This document shows, in pieces, positions 1 to 8,058 of a stretch of 64,000 nucleotides of DNA. The notes beneath the pieces were generated by a model. It did no database searches. It had not been told where the DNA came from and worked only from the letters and a program-made list of their open reading frames with translations. Location of the stretch: positions 248,001 through 312,000 of the forward strand of contig BOKW01000006.1 in assembly GCA_016861185.1 (NCBI GenBank). The letters are read 5' to 3'. Numbering within the stretch: the stretch's first letter is position 1; each line of letters starts with the position of its first letter. A program made the translations under genes and the position numbers. The DNA comes from Betaproteobacteria bacterium. GTDB lineage: Bacteria; Pseudomonadota; Gammaproteobacteria; Burkholderiales; Burkholderiaceae_F.

Positions 1-2084
1 GTCTCGATCTCGCGTGCGACCTTCTCCATCTGCGCCAGGTCGGAGCCGAACACCTTGATGCCGATCGGCGTGCGGATGCCGCTCGCCAGCATGTCGATGC
101 GCGCGCGGATCGGCATCGTCCACGAGTTCGCCACGCCGGGGAACTGCAGCGCCTTGTCCATCTCCGCGATCAGCTTGTCGATGTTCATTCCGGGCCGCCA
201 TTGCGATTCGGGCTTCAGGTTGATCACCGTCTCGAACATCTCCAGCGGCGCCGGGTCGGTCGCCGTGGCCGCGCGGCCGGCCTTGCCGATCACCGATTCG
301 ACCTCGGGGAAGCTCCTGATGATGCGGTTCTGCACCTGCGCGAGTTCGGCCGCTTTCGTGATCGACATGCCGGGCAGCGAGGTCGGCATGTAGAAGAGCG
401 TCCCCTCGTTGAGCGTCGGCATGAACTCGGCTCCGAGCTTCGAAGCCGGCCACAGCGTGGCCGCGCTGACGACGACCGCGGCGACGATCGTGACGACCTT
501 GTTGTTCATCACCCACGCGATCACGGGGCGGTAGAGCGCGATCAGCATGCGGTTCACCGGGTTCTTCGACTCGGGCAGGATGCGGCCGCGGATCAGCCAG
601 ATCATCAACAGCGGCACCAGCGTCACGCTCAACAACGCCGCGCCCGCCATCGCGAAGGTCTTCGTGTAGGCGAGCGGCGCGAACAGTCGACCCTCCTCGG
701 CCTCCAGCGTGAACACCGGCAGGAAGCTCACCGTGATGATCAAGAGCGAGAAGAACAGCGCCGGTCCGACCTCCTTGCCGGCTTCGACGATCGCGCTCGT
801 TCGCGCGCCTTCGTGGCCTGCGCCGGGGGGCAGCCGCTCCAGGTGCTTATGCGCGTTTTCGATCATCACGATCGCCGCGTCGATCATCGCGCCGATCGCG
901 ATCGCGATGCCGCCGAGGCTCATGATGTTCGAGTTGATGCCGAGCACGCGCATGCAGATGAAGGCGATCAGCACGCCCACCGGCAGCATGAGGATCGCGA
1001 CCAGCGCGCTTCTGACGTGCAGCAGGAAGAGCACGCAGACGAGCGCGACGATCAGCGATTCCTCGATCAGCGTGGTGGTCAGCGTGTCGATCGCGCGGTG
1101 GATCAGGTCCGAGCGGTCGTACACGGTTTCGATCGACACGCCTTCGGGCAATCCGGGCTTCAGCTCCTCGATGCGCTGCTTGATGCCGTCGATCACGCTC
1201 AGCGCGTTTTCGCCGAAGCGCGCGACCGCAATGCCGGACACCACTTCGCCTTCGCCGTTCAGTTCCGTCAGCCCGCGCCGTTCGTCCGGGCCGAGCTCCA
1301 CGCGCGCCACGTCGCGCACCCGCACCGGCGTGCCGTTCTCCGAGCGCAGCACCAGGTTCTCGATGTCGGCCGCGCCGCGCAGGTAGCCGCGGCCGCGCAC
1401 CATGTACTCGGTCTCGGCCATCTCGACGACGCGCCCGCCGACGTCGCGGTTCGAATCGCGGATCACCTGCGCCACGCGCATCAGCGGGATGCCGTAGGCG
1501 CGCAGCTTCACCGGATCGACGATGACCTGGTATTGCTGCACGAAGCCGCCGATCGAAGCGACCTCGGACACGCCCGGCGCCTTGGTGAGCTGGAAGCGCA
1601 GGTACCAGTCCTGCAAGGTGCGCAGCTCGGCGAGCGTGCGGTTTTTCGCTTGCACGACGTACTGGTAGACCCAGCCCACGCCGGTCGCGTCCGGCCCGAT
1701 CTGCGGCGACACGTTGGCCGGCAGCCGCGCGGTCGCGTAGTTCAGATACTCGAGCACGCGCGAGCGCGCCCAGTAGATGTCGGTGCCGTCTTCGAAGATC
1801 ACGTAGACGAAGCTCGCGCCGAAGAACGAGAAGCCGCGCACGACCTTCGACTTCGGCACCGCGAGCATCGCGGTCGTCAGCGGATACGTGACCTGGTCCT
1901 CGACCACCTGCGGGGCCTGCCCCGGATACTCCGTGTAGACGATGACCTGCACGTCCGACAGGTCCGGCAGCGCATCGAGCGGCGTGCGCAGGATCGCCAG
2001 CACGCCGGCGAACACGATCGCCAGCGTGGCGAGCGCGATCAGGAACGGATTACGCGCCGACCACGCGATCAGTCGTTCAAGCAT
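1..2084 (-). CDS. cusA: CusA/CzcA-type heavy-metal RND efflux pump, C-terminus missing
   Basis: Inner-membrane proton-driven pump of a tripartite Cus-type system that exports Cu(I)/Ag(I) or related ions across both membranes. About 694 N-terminal residues are present and the rest lies beyond the left edge; family members are about 1,040 aa. The start MLERLIAWSARNPF is typical of the first transmembrane helix. Around residue 400 the segment GAMIDAAIVMIENAHK carries the acidic residues that mark heavy-metal RND pumps in TM4. It lies 115 bp downstream of cusB on the same strand, separated by a long hairpin repeat. The metal is not proven: CusA is favoured over CzcA because cusB carries a CusF domain and the surroundings are copper genes. 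Confidence 0.93.
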   Translation of the reverse strand, partial: MLERLIAWSARNPFLIALATLAIVFAGVLAILRTPLDALPDLSDVQVIVYTEYPGQAPQVVEDQVTYPLTTAMLAVPKSKVVRGFSFFGASFVYVIFEDGTDIYWARSRVLEYLNYATARLPANVSPQIGPDATGVGWVYQYVVQAKNRTLAELRTLQDWYLRFQLTKAPGVSEVASIGGFVQQYQVIVDPVKLRAYGIPLMRVAQVIRDSNRDVGGRVVEMAETEYMVRGRGYLRGAADIENLVLRSENGTPVRVRDVARVELGPDERRGLTELNGEGEVVSGIAVARFGENALSVIDGIKQRIEELKPGLPEGVSIETVYDRSDLIHRAIDTLTTTLIEESLIVALVCVLFLLHVRSALVAILMLPVGVLIAFICMRVLGINSNIMSLGGIAIAIGAMIDAAIVMIENAHKHLERLPPGAGHEGARTSAIVEAGKEVGPALFFSLLIITVSFLPVFTLEAEEGRLFAPLAYTKTFAMAGAALLSVTLVPLLMIWLIRGRILPESKNPVNRMLIALYRPVIAWVMNNKVVTIVAAVVVSAATLWPASKLGAEFMPTLNEGTLFYMPTSLPGMSITKAAELAQVQNRIIRSFPEVESVIGKAGRAATATDPAPLEMFETVINLKPESQWRPGMNIDKLIAEMDKALQFPGVANSWTMPIRARIDMLASGIRTPIGIKVFGSDLAQMEKVAREIE

Positions 2085-2117
2085 GGATGCTGCTCCGCTT
2101 CTTGTTCACCACAGAGA

Positions 2118-2182
2118 CACAGAGGCACAGAGGCACAGAGGAAAGAGACACGTGTCGTTCTCCGTGCCTCTGTGCCTCTGTG
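2118..2182. repeat. Intergenic hairpin built from CACAGAGG units
   Basis: Two perfect 19-nt inverted arms, 2118-2136 and 2164-2182, are made of the repeated unit CACAGAGG and separated by a 27-nt loop. Further CACAGAGA-like copies precede the left arm. It fills the cusB-cusA gap. The composition differs from the surrounding coding DNA and looks like a dispersed intergenic repeat of the kind seen in many proteobacterial genomes. It could form a stable mRNA stem that tunes cusA relative to cusB. Confidence 0.85.
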
Positions 2183-2199
2183 GTCGAACCGTCCTGCGT

Positions 2200-3765
2200 T
2201 CACTTCCGCGGCTCGAGCTTGGTGACGACCCATTCGCCGGGTTTGCGCTCGACGAACTCGAACGCGATCGCCGTTCCGGGCTTCGCCGCCCTGGCGATCG
2301 CGTCGTTGGCGGGAACGAACTCCATCGTCATCGCCGGCCACTTCAGGCTCGGGATCGCCTCGTGCGAAATCAGCAGCGTGCCGGTCTTCGCGTCGACATC
2401 GTCGAGCCTCCCGCGCGCGCTATGCGCGACCTGGACCTTGCCGGCTGCCGCCGACGGCTCGGGTGCGGTCATCGAGCCGAGCGCCGCCTTCAGGTTGCTT
2501 TCGGCGTCGATCAGGAAGTTGGCGGCGACGACCACGCTTTCGCCTTCCTTTACACCGTCGAGCACCGCGGTGAACTCGTCGCCTTTGCCGCCGAGCTTGA
2601 CTTCGCGCGGCTCGAAACGCCCTTCGCCGCGATCGACGATCACCACGCGACGCGCGCCGCTGTCGATCACCGCCGAGTTCGGGACCGCGAGCACGGTCGT
2701 CGCGCCCGTCGTCAGTTCGACCTGTGCGTACATCGCCGGCTTCAGCCGTCCGCCGGGATTGGGCAGCTCGATGCGCACCTGCGCCGAGCGCGTTTCCGGT
2801 TTCAGCGTCGGATACACGTACGTGACGCGCCCGTCGAAGCGCTGGCCGGGGTAGGCCTCGAGCAGCACGGTCGCGCGGCTGCCGACACGCACGCGGCCGA
2901 TGTCCTGCTCGAACACGTCGGCGATCAGCCACACGGTCGACAGATCCGCGATCTGGTACAGCATCTCGCCGGGCATGAAGCGCATGCCCTGCACGGCCCT
3001 CTTCTCGAGCACGACGCCCGCCACCGGGGCGCGGAAGCTCAGGTTGCGCCGCGGCTCGCCGCCGGCCGCAAGCTGCGCGATCTCATCGTCGCCCACGTCC
3101 CAGTTGCGCAGCCGCGCGAGCGCGGAATCCGCCAGCCGTTTCATGCCAGCCACCGTCTGCGGATCGGCATCCTTCAGTTGCGCGAGCGCCTGCGCGGCCA
3201 CCGCGTATTCGCGCTGCGCGGCGAGCAGCTCGGGGCTGTAGGCGTCGAACAGCTTTTCGCCGCGTGCGACGAACTGGCCGGTCGAGTTGACGTACAGCCG
3301 CTCGATGTAGCCCTCGAACTTCGACGTCACCGTGAACTGACGCCGCTCGTCGACCTCGATGCGGCCGGTCGCGCGGACGACCGCGTCGAGCGCGCGCCGC
3401 TCGACCTTCGCCGTGCGCACGCCGAGCTTCTGCACTTTCTCCGGGCTGATCTTCACGCCAGAGTCGACTTCCCGCTCCTCGCCTTCGTAGACGGGGATGT
3501 AGTCCATGCCCATCGAGTCCTTCTTCGGCGTGGGAGAAGTGTCCGGCAGCCCCATCGGGTTGCGGTAGTACAGGATCTTCTTGCCGCTCTTGTCCGGCAT
3601 CGAATCCGCGTTCGCCGCCGCCACCGGCGCATGCGCCCCGCGCGTGCCGAACCAATACCCCGCCGCCGCAGCGAGCGCTGCCGTCGCGACGACCGCCAGC
3701 ACCACCGCCGCCGCTCGCCCGCGCATCCGCGCAATCCGCAATGCGCAATCCGCAATCCGACTCAT
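2200..3765 (-). CDS. cusB: CusB-type periplasmic adaptor with N-terminal heavy-metal-binding motif and C-terminal CusF-like domain
   Basis: Membrane-fusion protein linking the CusA pump to the CusC channel, 521 aa. A hydrophobic segment at about residues 18-36 is followed by a heavy-metal-binding motif at 62-93 (KILYYRNPMG ... MDYIPVY), then barrel-sandwich and beta-barrel adaptor domains. The last 75 residues form a CusF-like domain with H468, W476, M479 and M481, the same spacing as the Cu/Ag ligands and Trp cap of E. coli CusF. The metallochaperone is therefore fused to the adaptor. The ATG overlaps the cusC stop (ATGA) and has a GGGAGAAG ribosome site. Codons 3-12 are encoded by a tandem heptamer repeat, so the ATG at 3726 is a less likely alternative start. 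Confidence 0.93.
   Translation of the reverse strand: MSRIADCALRIARMRGRAAAVVLAVVATAALAAAAGYWFGTRGAHAPVAAANADSMPDKSGKKILYYRNPMGLPDTSPTPKKDSMGMDYIPVYEGEEREVDSGVKISPEKVQKLGVRTAKVERRALDAVVRATGRIEVDERRQFTVTSKFEGYIERLYVNSTGQFVARGEKLFDAYSPELLAAQREYAVAAQALAQLKDADPQTVAGMKRLADSALARLRNWDVGDDEIAQLAAGGEPRRNLSFRAPVAGVVLEKRAVQGMRFMPGEMLYQIADLSTVWLIADVFEQDIGRVRVGSRATVLLEAYPGQRFDGRVTYVYPTLKPETRSAQVRIELPNPGGRLKPAMYAQVELTTGATTVLAVPNSAVIDSGARRVVIVDRGEGRFEPREVKLGGKGDEFTAVLDGVKEGESVVVAANFLIDAESNLKAALGSMTAPEPSAAAGKVQVAHSARGRLDDVDAKTGTLLISHEAIPSLKWPAMTMEFVPANDAIARAAKPGTAIAFEFVERKPGEWVVTKLEPRK
3731..3758. repeat. Tandem heptamer repeat (GCAATCC-like, four copies) inside the 5' end of cusB
   Basis: Four head-to-tail copies read GCAATCC, GCAATGC, GCAATCC, GCAATCC on the plus strand. 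They encode the odd peptide RIADCALRIA just after the cusB start codon. The repeat is 28 nt, not a multiple of three, yet the frame stays open. It looks like a low-complexity repeat that has invaded or expanded in the gene's 5' end. Confidence 0.8.
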
Positions 3766-5042
3766 AGCTCTTCTCCCAGCAGCCGCTCGATCTCGGCGAG
3801 CCGCATGCGCGCCTCGGCGCGCGTCCTGATCAACGTGATGCGCGCCTGGCGGATCTGCCGCTGCGCGTCGAGCACGGTCGCGAAATCGACCTTGCCGGTT
3901 TCGTAGCCGGCGAGCGCGGCCTGCAGCGTCAGCTCGGCCTGCGGCAACAGACTCGCCTGCGTCAGCGTCTCGACGCGATGCGCCGATTCGAGCGCGGCGA
4001 GGTTCTCCCCGAGCGCGGCAAGCGTTTCGGTCGCGATCGCCTCGCGCCGCGCCTGCGCGGCCGCGAGCATCGCCGCGGCCTCGGCTTCCTCGCTGCGGCG
4101 CGTCTTCTGCTGCAGCGGGATGTTGATCTCGAACATCAGCTCCCATTCGCTGACGCGGTTGCGCGTCTGGATCGGAGAGACGCCGAACGTGAACTCGGGA
4201 TAGCGGTTGGCGAACACCGCGTCCTTGGTGCGCTCCGCGGCGCGGATGCGCGCGGCTTCGGCGGCCAGTTGCGGATTGCGCGCCAGCACGCGCTCGCGCA
4301 GCGCCGCGGCGTCGAGCCTGGCGAGCGAGGGCAGCGCGGCCTCGTCACGCGGCTCCGCGAGCGGTGCCTCGACCGGACGAACCAGCAGGCCGTTGATGCG
4401 CGCGCGCGCCGATCGCAGTTCGGATTCGAGCATCGCGATGTCGCTCGCCATCGACGTGCGCTCGACCTGCGCACGGATCGCGTCCTGCTGCGCCGCCAAC
4501 CCGCCCGCGTAGCGCGCCTGCGCGACGCGCTCGAGCCGGTCGACGAGGTCGAGCAGCGCACGCGTCTGCGCGAGGCTTTCGGATGCCTGCCGGTAGCGTG
4601 CGTACGCGGTCTTGATCCGCATCGCGAGCTCGGCCCAGGTCGCATCGGCGCGGCGCGCGGCCTCGTCGGCGGAAGCAGTCGCCGCATCGCGCTTGGCGTC
4701 GCGGCTGCCCCATGCGGGAAAGGTCTGGCGGAACTGGTAGCGCGTCGAGCCCACACGCGCGGGCAGCAGGTTGAAGCTGCCGCCGCTCATCTCGTTGGTC
4801 ACGTCGCGCAGTTCGACCTGGAACATCGGGTCGGGCAGCGCGCCGGCCGGCGTGATCCGCTGCGCCGCGGCGTCGGCTTCGTAGCGCATCGCGCGCAGCT
4901 CGGGGTGCCTTTCCTTCGCGTACGCGAGCAGTCCTTCGAGCGTTGCGCCGAGATCGGCGGCGGGTTGCGCGGCGGCAGCCGAGCAGGCGATCGCCAGCGC
5001 GAGCGCGGCCGCCGCGCGTCGCGCAGTGAACGGGTTGTTCAT
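3762..5042 (-). CDS. cusC: CusC/TolC-family outer-membrane efflux protein
   Basis: Outer-membrane channel of the Cus tripartite exporter, 426 aa. An N-terminal signal peptide ends near AAAAQP. Two homologous TolC halves rich in long amphipathic helices follow, with heptad-like Ala/Arg/Glu patterns. No lipobox Cys is seen, so the protein is secreted but apparently not lipidated. It is the first gene of cusCBA and its stop overlaps the cusB start by 4 bp. The short gap to the DUF411 gene upstream suggests co-transcription. Confidence 0.9.
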   Translation of the reverse strand: MNNPFTARRAAAALALAIACSAAAAQPAADLGATLEGLLAYAKERHPELRAMRYEADAAAQRITPAGALPDPMFQVELRDVTNEMSGGSFNLLPARVGSTRYQFRQTFPAWGSRDAKRDAATASADEAARRADATWAELAMRIKTAYARYRQASESLAQTRALLDLVDRLERVAQARYAGGLAAQQDAIRAQVERTSMASDIAMLESELRSARARINGLLVRPVEAPLAEPRDEAALPSLARLDAAALRERVLARNPQLAAEAARIRAAERTKDAVFANRYPEFTFGVSPIQTRNRVSEWELMFEINIPLQQKTRRSEEAEAAAMLAAAQARREAIATETLAALGENLAALESAHRVETLTQASLLPQAELTLQAALAGYETGKVDFATVLDAQRQIRQARITLIRTRAEARMRLAEIERLLGEEL

Positions 5043-5071
5043 TCTTGTCTCTCCGCGGCGACGCGCTGCCG

Positions 5072-5554
5072 CTAGCGCGTATTACCTTCGTACGAAGCGA
5101 AGACGGTCGCGCGGCCGTCCGGCTGCACCAGCAGCACGTCGTAGGGATCGACGACACCGCGGTACTCGGGGCCATCCATGCCGGGCGAACCGACCGGCAT
5201 GCCGGGCACGGCGATGCCGAGCGCGTTCGGCCGCTCGGCGAGCAGTCGCTTGATCTCGCGCGCGGGCACGTGGCCTTCGACCACGTAGCCGCCGACCAGC
5301 GCGGTATGGCACGACGCGAACTTCGCCGGCATGCCGAAGCGGGCGCGCATGAAGCGCGAGTCGGTCACGTCGGTCGCCTTGACGGTGAAGCCGTTGGCCT
5401 GCAGGTGCCTGATCCAGTCCTTGCAGCAGCCGCAGGTCGGCGACTTGTAGACCTCGACTTCGGGCAGCGCGCGTTGCGCGCGCGCGATCATCGGAACGAG
5501 GGGGACGGAAAGCAACGCCAGCGTGGCGGCGCGACGGCGGCGATCGACGGACAT
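5072..5554 (-). CDS. DUF411 metal-binding periplasmic protein
   Basis: Exported small protein of 160 aa. An Arg-rich N-terminus (DRRRRAATLALLS) resembles a Tat or Sec signal. The DUF411 core follows: VYKSPTCGCCKDW, a thioredoxin-like CGCC site, then SCHTALVGGY and GHVPA near the middle. DUF411 proteins are routinely encoded beside copper and silver resistance genes and are thought to bind or traffic metal. It sits 29 bp upstream of cusC and probably belongs to the same transcript. Confidence 0.85.
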   Translation of the reverse strand: MSVDRRRRAATLALLSVPLVPMIARAQRALPEVEVYKSPTCGCCKDWIRHLQANGFTVKATDVTDSRFMRARFGMPAKFASCHTALVGGYVVEGHVPAREIKRLLAERPNALGIAVPGMPVGSPGMDGPEYRGVVDPYDVLLVQPDGRATVFASYEGNTR

Positions 5555-5645
5555 GATGTTCTCTCCTGACTGTGGCCGCAGCGACGGCGGCTTGAAACGT
5601 GTTGAACGGACGTGCGGACGCGCGCAGGCGCGCGCGGACGGCCGC

Positions 5646-6038
5646 TTAGGTCAGGGAGACGCAGTACAGGATGTTCAGCGGCGGCGCGTGCGGTTGCGCC
5701 AGGTCGCAGCGCAGCGCGCGCTGCGGCGCCGCCGACGGCAGCAAAGGGGACGCCCACCAGCTCGTCGCGGCGGGCGGTGCGGCCGCGAACGCGGGTTGCA
5801 CGGTCGCCTGCTCTTCGCCCGCACAGTGCTTGACGCAGACCGTCGAGGCTTCGTCCTCTTCGCAGCCGCAGTCCGAGTGCGCGGTGGGCGCCGGCGCTGC
5901 GGCCGCGGCGACCTCGATCGCATCGCCGAGCGCCGCGTACAGCGGACAGGCATGCGTCGCGAGCGACCATTGCGCGAGCAGCAGCGCGCACAACGCGAAC
6001 AGCGTCGTGCGGAGGCGCGTGCGGGCTGGCAGCTTCAT
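5646..6038 (-). CDS. Small secreted Cys-rich protein of a copper cluster
   Basis: A 130-aa protein of unknown function. The start at 6038 was chosen because MKLPARTRLRTTLFALCALLLAQ begins a clear signal peptide; an in-frame start at 6098 would add an unlikely leader. The mature region carries a Cys cluster (DCGCEEDE, VCVKHC) and ends in APPLNILYCVSLT. This resembles short DUF2946-like proteins found in copper islands; two others lie at 11206-11514 and 56438-56797. A periplasmic metal-binding role is inferred. Confidence 0.6.
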   Translation of the reverse strand: MKLPARTRLRTTLFALCALLLAQWSLATHACPLYAALGDAIEVAAAAAPAPTAHSDCGCEEDEASTVCVKHCAGEEQATVQPAFAAAPPAATSWWASPLLPSAAPQRALRCDLAQPHAPPLNILYCVSLT

Positions 6039-6080
6039 TCGGTCGGTCTCGAAGCCGAACTGTAACGGAACCGGGGGCAG

Positions 6081-6121
6081 GCTAACGGGCTCCGCCAAGC
6101 GGCGCTTTGCGTTAGCGCAAA
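6081..6121. repeat. Nested inverted repeats between two genes
   Basis: TTTGCG-TTAG-CGCAAA (6106-6121) is a perfect stem. A second pair, GCTAACG (6081-6087) and CGTTAGC (6110-6116), can form an alternative hairpin using the same bases. It lies after the permease stop codon (6151) and before the start of the 6038 gene. It could be a terminator without a T-run, an attenuator with competing stems, or an operator. Confidence 0.5.
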
Positions 6122-6150
6122 CGCGCGACAGGCGGAGCGCATTTCCGGCT

Positions 6151-7251
6151 TCACGGGTGCGAATGGCGATGATGCAGGTCAGGGTAATGCGGGTGACGGT
6201 GGACGAGCCGCTCGTGCGTGTGCTCGTGCGCGTGCTCGCCGGTCAGCGCATCGACGGCGGGTGCTGCTGCCTCGTGCGCGTGCCGGTGGTGTTCGTCGTG
6301 CCGGTGTGCGTGCGTGTGCGTGACCGGCTCGTGCACGTGCTCATGCTCGTGCTTTTCGGTCAGATGGAGCCACAGGCCGGCGCCCATCAGCGCGGCCGCG
6401 ATCCAGGCGAGCGGCGCGAGCGACTCGCCGAGCAGCGGCAGCGCCACCAGCGCGCCGACGAAAGGTGCGGTCGAAAAGTATGCGCCGGTGCGCGCCGCGC
6501 CGAGGTGTCGCAGAGCGAGCACGAAGCAGACGAGGCTCGCGCCGTAGCCGGCGGCGCCGACCGCCGCGGCCGCGGTGCCGGTGGCAAGTGCGGGCGGCGC
6601 GAGACCGAGCGAAAGCGCGAGCACCGCGTTGACGCCGCCCGCGATCCCGCCCTTGAGCGCAGCGATCAGCACCGGGTCGCCGCCGGAAACCTTGCGCGTC
6701 AGGTTGTTGTCGAGACCCCAGGCGAGGCACGCGGCGACGATCGCGAGCGCGGGCCATAGCGCGCCGCGTTCGGCCGCCGCGCTCCACGTCAGCGCGAACC
6801 CGCCGGCGACGATCAGCAGCATGCCGACGACGAGGCGCCGATCGGTGTGCTCGCGAAAGACGACCCACGCCAGCAGCGCGGTGAAGACGCCTTCGAGATT
6901 CAGCAGCAGCGACGCGGCGTTGGCCGGCATGGCCGCGAGTCCGACCAGCAGGAGCACCGGACCGATCACGCCGCCGGCGACGATCGCCGCCGCGAGCCAG
7001 CCGAAGTCGCGCCGCGTCAGCCCGAACTGCGGGCGGCGCCGCATCGCGCGCAGCGCGAGCCAGCCGCCGAGCGCCAGCCCGCTGCCCAGATAGAGCAGCG
7101 ACGCCAGCCACAGTGCCGGCATCTGGCCCACCAGCAGCTTCGCGAACGGCGTGCTCGCGCCGAACAGCAGCGCGGAGACCAATGCGAGAGCGATGCCGCG
7201 CCGGCCTTCGTCGCGGTGCACGTGTGTTCCGTCGGTCGCGTGATCCGTCAT
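6151..7251 (-). CDS. EamA/DMT-family permease with histidine-rich C-terminal tail
   Basis: Inner-membrane transporter of 366 aa. Ten hydrophobic segments in two repeated five-helix EamA units span about residues 18-290. The last ~75 residues are very rich in His (repeats such as HEHEHVHE, HTHAHRHDEHHRHAH, HHRHSHP), typical of metal-handling tails in cation transporters but unusual for EamA permeases. The start at 7251 (MTDHATDGTHVHRDEG) precedes a short His-containing leader; further upstream codons are implausible. Metal efflux or metal-regulated metabolite export is inferred from the tail and neighbours. Confidence 0.8.
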   Translation of the reverse strand: MTDHATDGTHVHRDEGRRGIALALVSALLFGASTPFAKLLVGQMPALWLASLLYLGSGLALGGWLALRAMRRRPQFGLTRRDFGWLAAAIVAGGVIGPVLLLVGLAAMPANAASLLLNLEGVFTALLAWVVFREHTDRRLVVGMLLIVAGGFALTWSAAAERGALWPALAIVAACLAWGLDNNLTRKVSGGDPVLIAALKGGIAGGVNAVLALSLGLAPPALATGTAAAAVGAAGYGASLVCFVLALRHLGAARTGAYFSTAPFVGALVALPLLGESLAPLAWIAAALMGAGLWLHLTEKHEHEHVHEPVTHTHAHRHDEHHRHAHEAAAPAVDALTGEHAHEHTHERLVHRHPHYPDLHHRHSHP

Positions 7252-7426
7252 CGTGTTCGCCTCGGTCGCGCCGGCGATCGTATCCCGCGTTCCGGCGGCG
7301 CGCTGCCGGCTTCGGAGCTTTCGCTTCGATGGGGTCGCCAGTCGGCGCAATCGAGAATGTCCGCCGCCACGACGCCGGCGGACCGGCAGCCGCGCCGGCG
7401 GTCCGCGCCCCGGCGACTGGAACCGG

Positions 7427-8041
7427 TCAAGCACGACGTGCGCGGCCCGAATAGGTGTAGGTGAAGGGTCGCGGTCCCTTCAGATACGCCTGGTGAAGAT
7501 CGACGATTTCGAAGCCGGCCTCGCGGATCAGTCGATCGACGTGGCGGTCGAGGTGGCAGCCGCCGGCGATGCGACGCCACGTCGGATTGATCCGCCGCTG
7601 CCAGCGTTGCACACCGGGATCGGGCGCCAAGCCGTGTTCGACGAAGATCAGCGTGCCGCCGGGTTTCAACACGCGGCGCGCTTCGCCGAGCGCGCACGAC
7701 GCGTCCGGAATCGAGCACAGCGTCCAGGTGCTGACAACGGTGTCGATCGAACGACTGTCGAGCGGAATCGCTTCGGCCGAGCTGGGCAGGAACGCGACCG
7801 GAAAGCCGACGGCGGCCCGCTTGCCGCGCGCCATCGCCAGCAGTTCCTCGGAAGGATCGAGCGCGACGAGCTCGGTGACCTCCGCGCCATAGAAGGGCAG
7901 GTTCAACCCCGAGCCGACGCCGAGTTCGAGCACGCGGCCGCGCGCGGCCGGAACCATCGCCTTCCGCTGGCGCGTTGCCTCGGGGTTGCGCATCGCCAGA
8001 TCGATCAGCCGCGGCAGCAGCCAGTGCTCGTAAAGGTTCAT
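7427..8041 (-). CDS. Class I SAM-dependent methyltransferase (UbiE-like)
   Basis: Cytosolic methyltransferase of 204 aa. Motif I is LELGVGSGLNLPFY near residue 40, with an acidic residue closing strand 2 (VALDPS) and a post-motif PDASCALGEARRVLKPGG typical of the UbiE/Methyltransf_11 group. The substrate is unknown. The 17-bp gap to the upstream multicopper oxidase indicates one operon. Confidence 0.8.
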   Translation of the reverse strand: MNLYEHWLLPRLIDLAMRNPEATRQRKAMVPAARGRVLELGVGSGLNLPFYGAEVTELVALDPSEELLAMARGKRAAVGFPVAFLPSSAEAIPLDSRSIDTVVSTWTLCSIPDASCALGEARRVLKPGGTLIFVEHGLAPDPGVQRWQRRINPTWRRIAGGCHLDRHVDRLIREAGFEIVDLHQAYLKGPRPFTYTYSGRARRA

Positions 8042-8058
8042 CGCCGTCTCGCCCCAGC

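Noticed and set aside
201..2225. Long plus-strand frame over the first 2 kb
   Set aside because: It is antisense to cusA and shows only repetitive Arg/His/Asp composition.
3729..3760. Possible CRISPR or array-like repeat
   Set aside because: Units are 7 nt with no spacers, inside a coding region.
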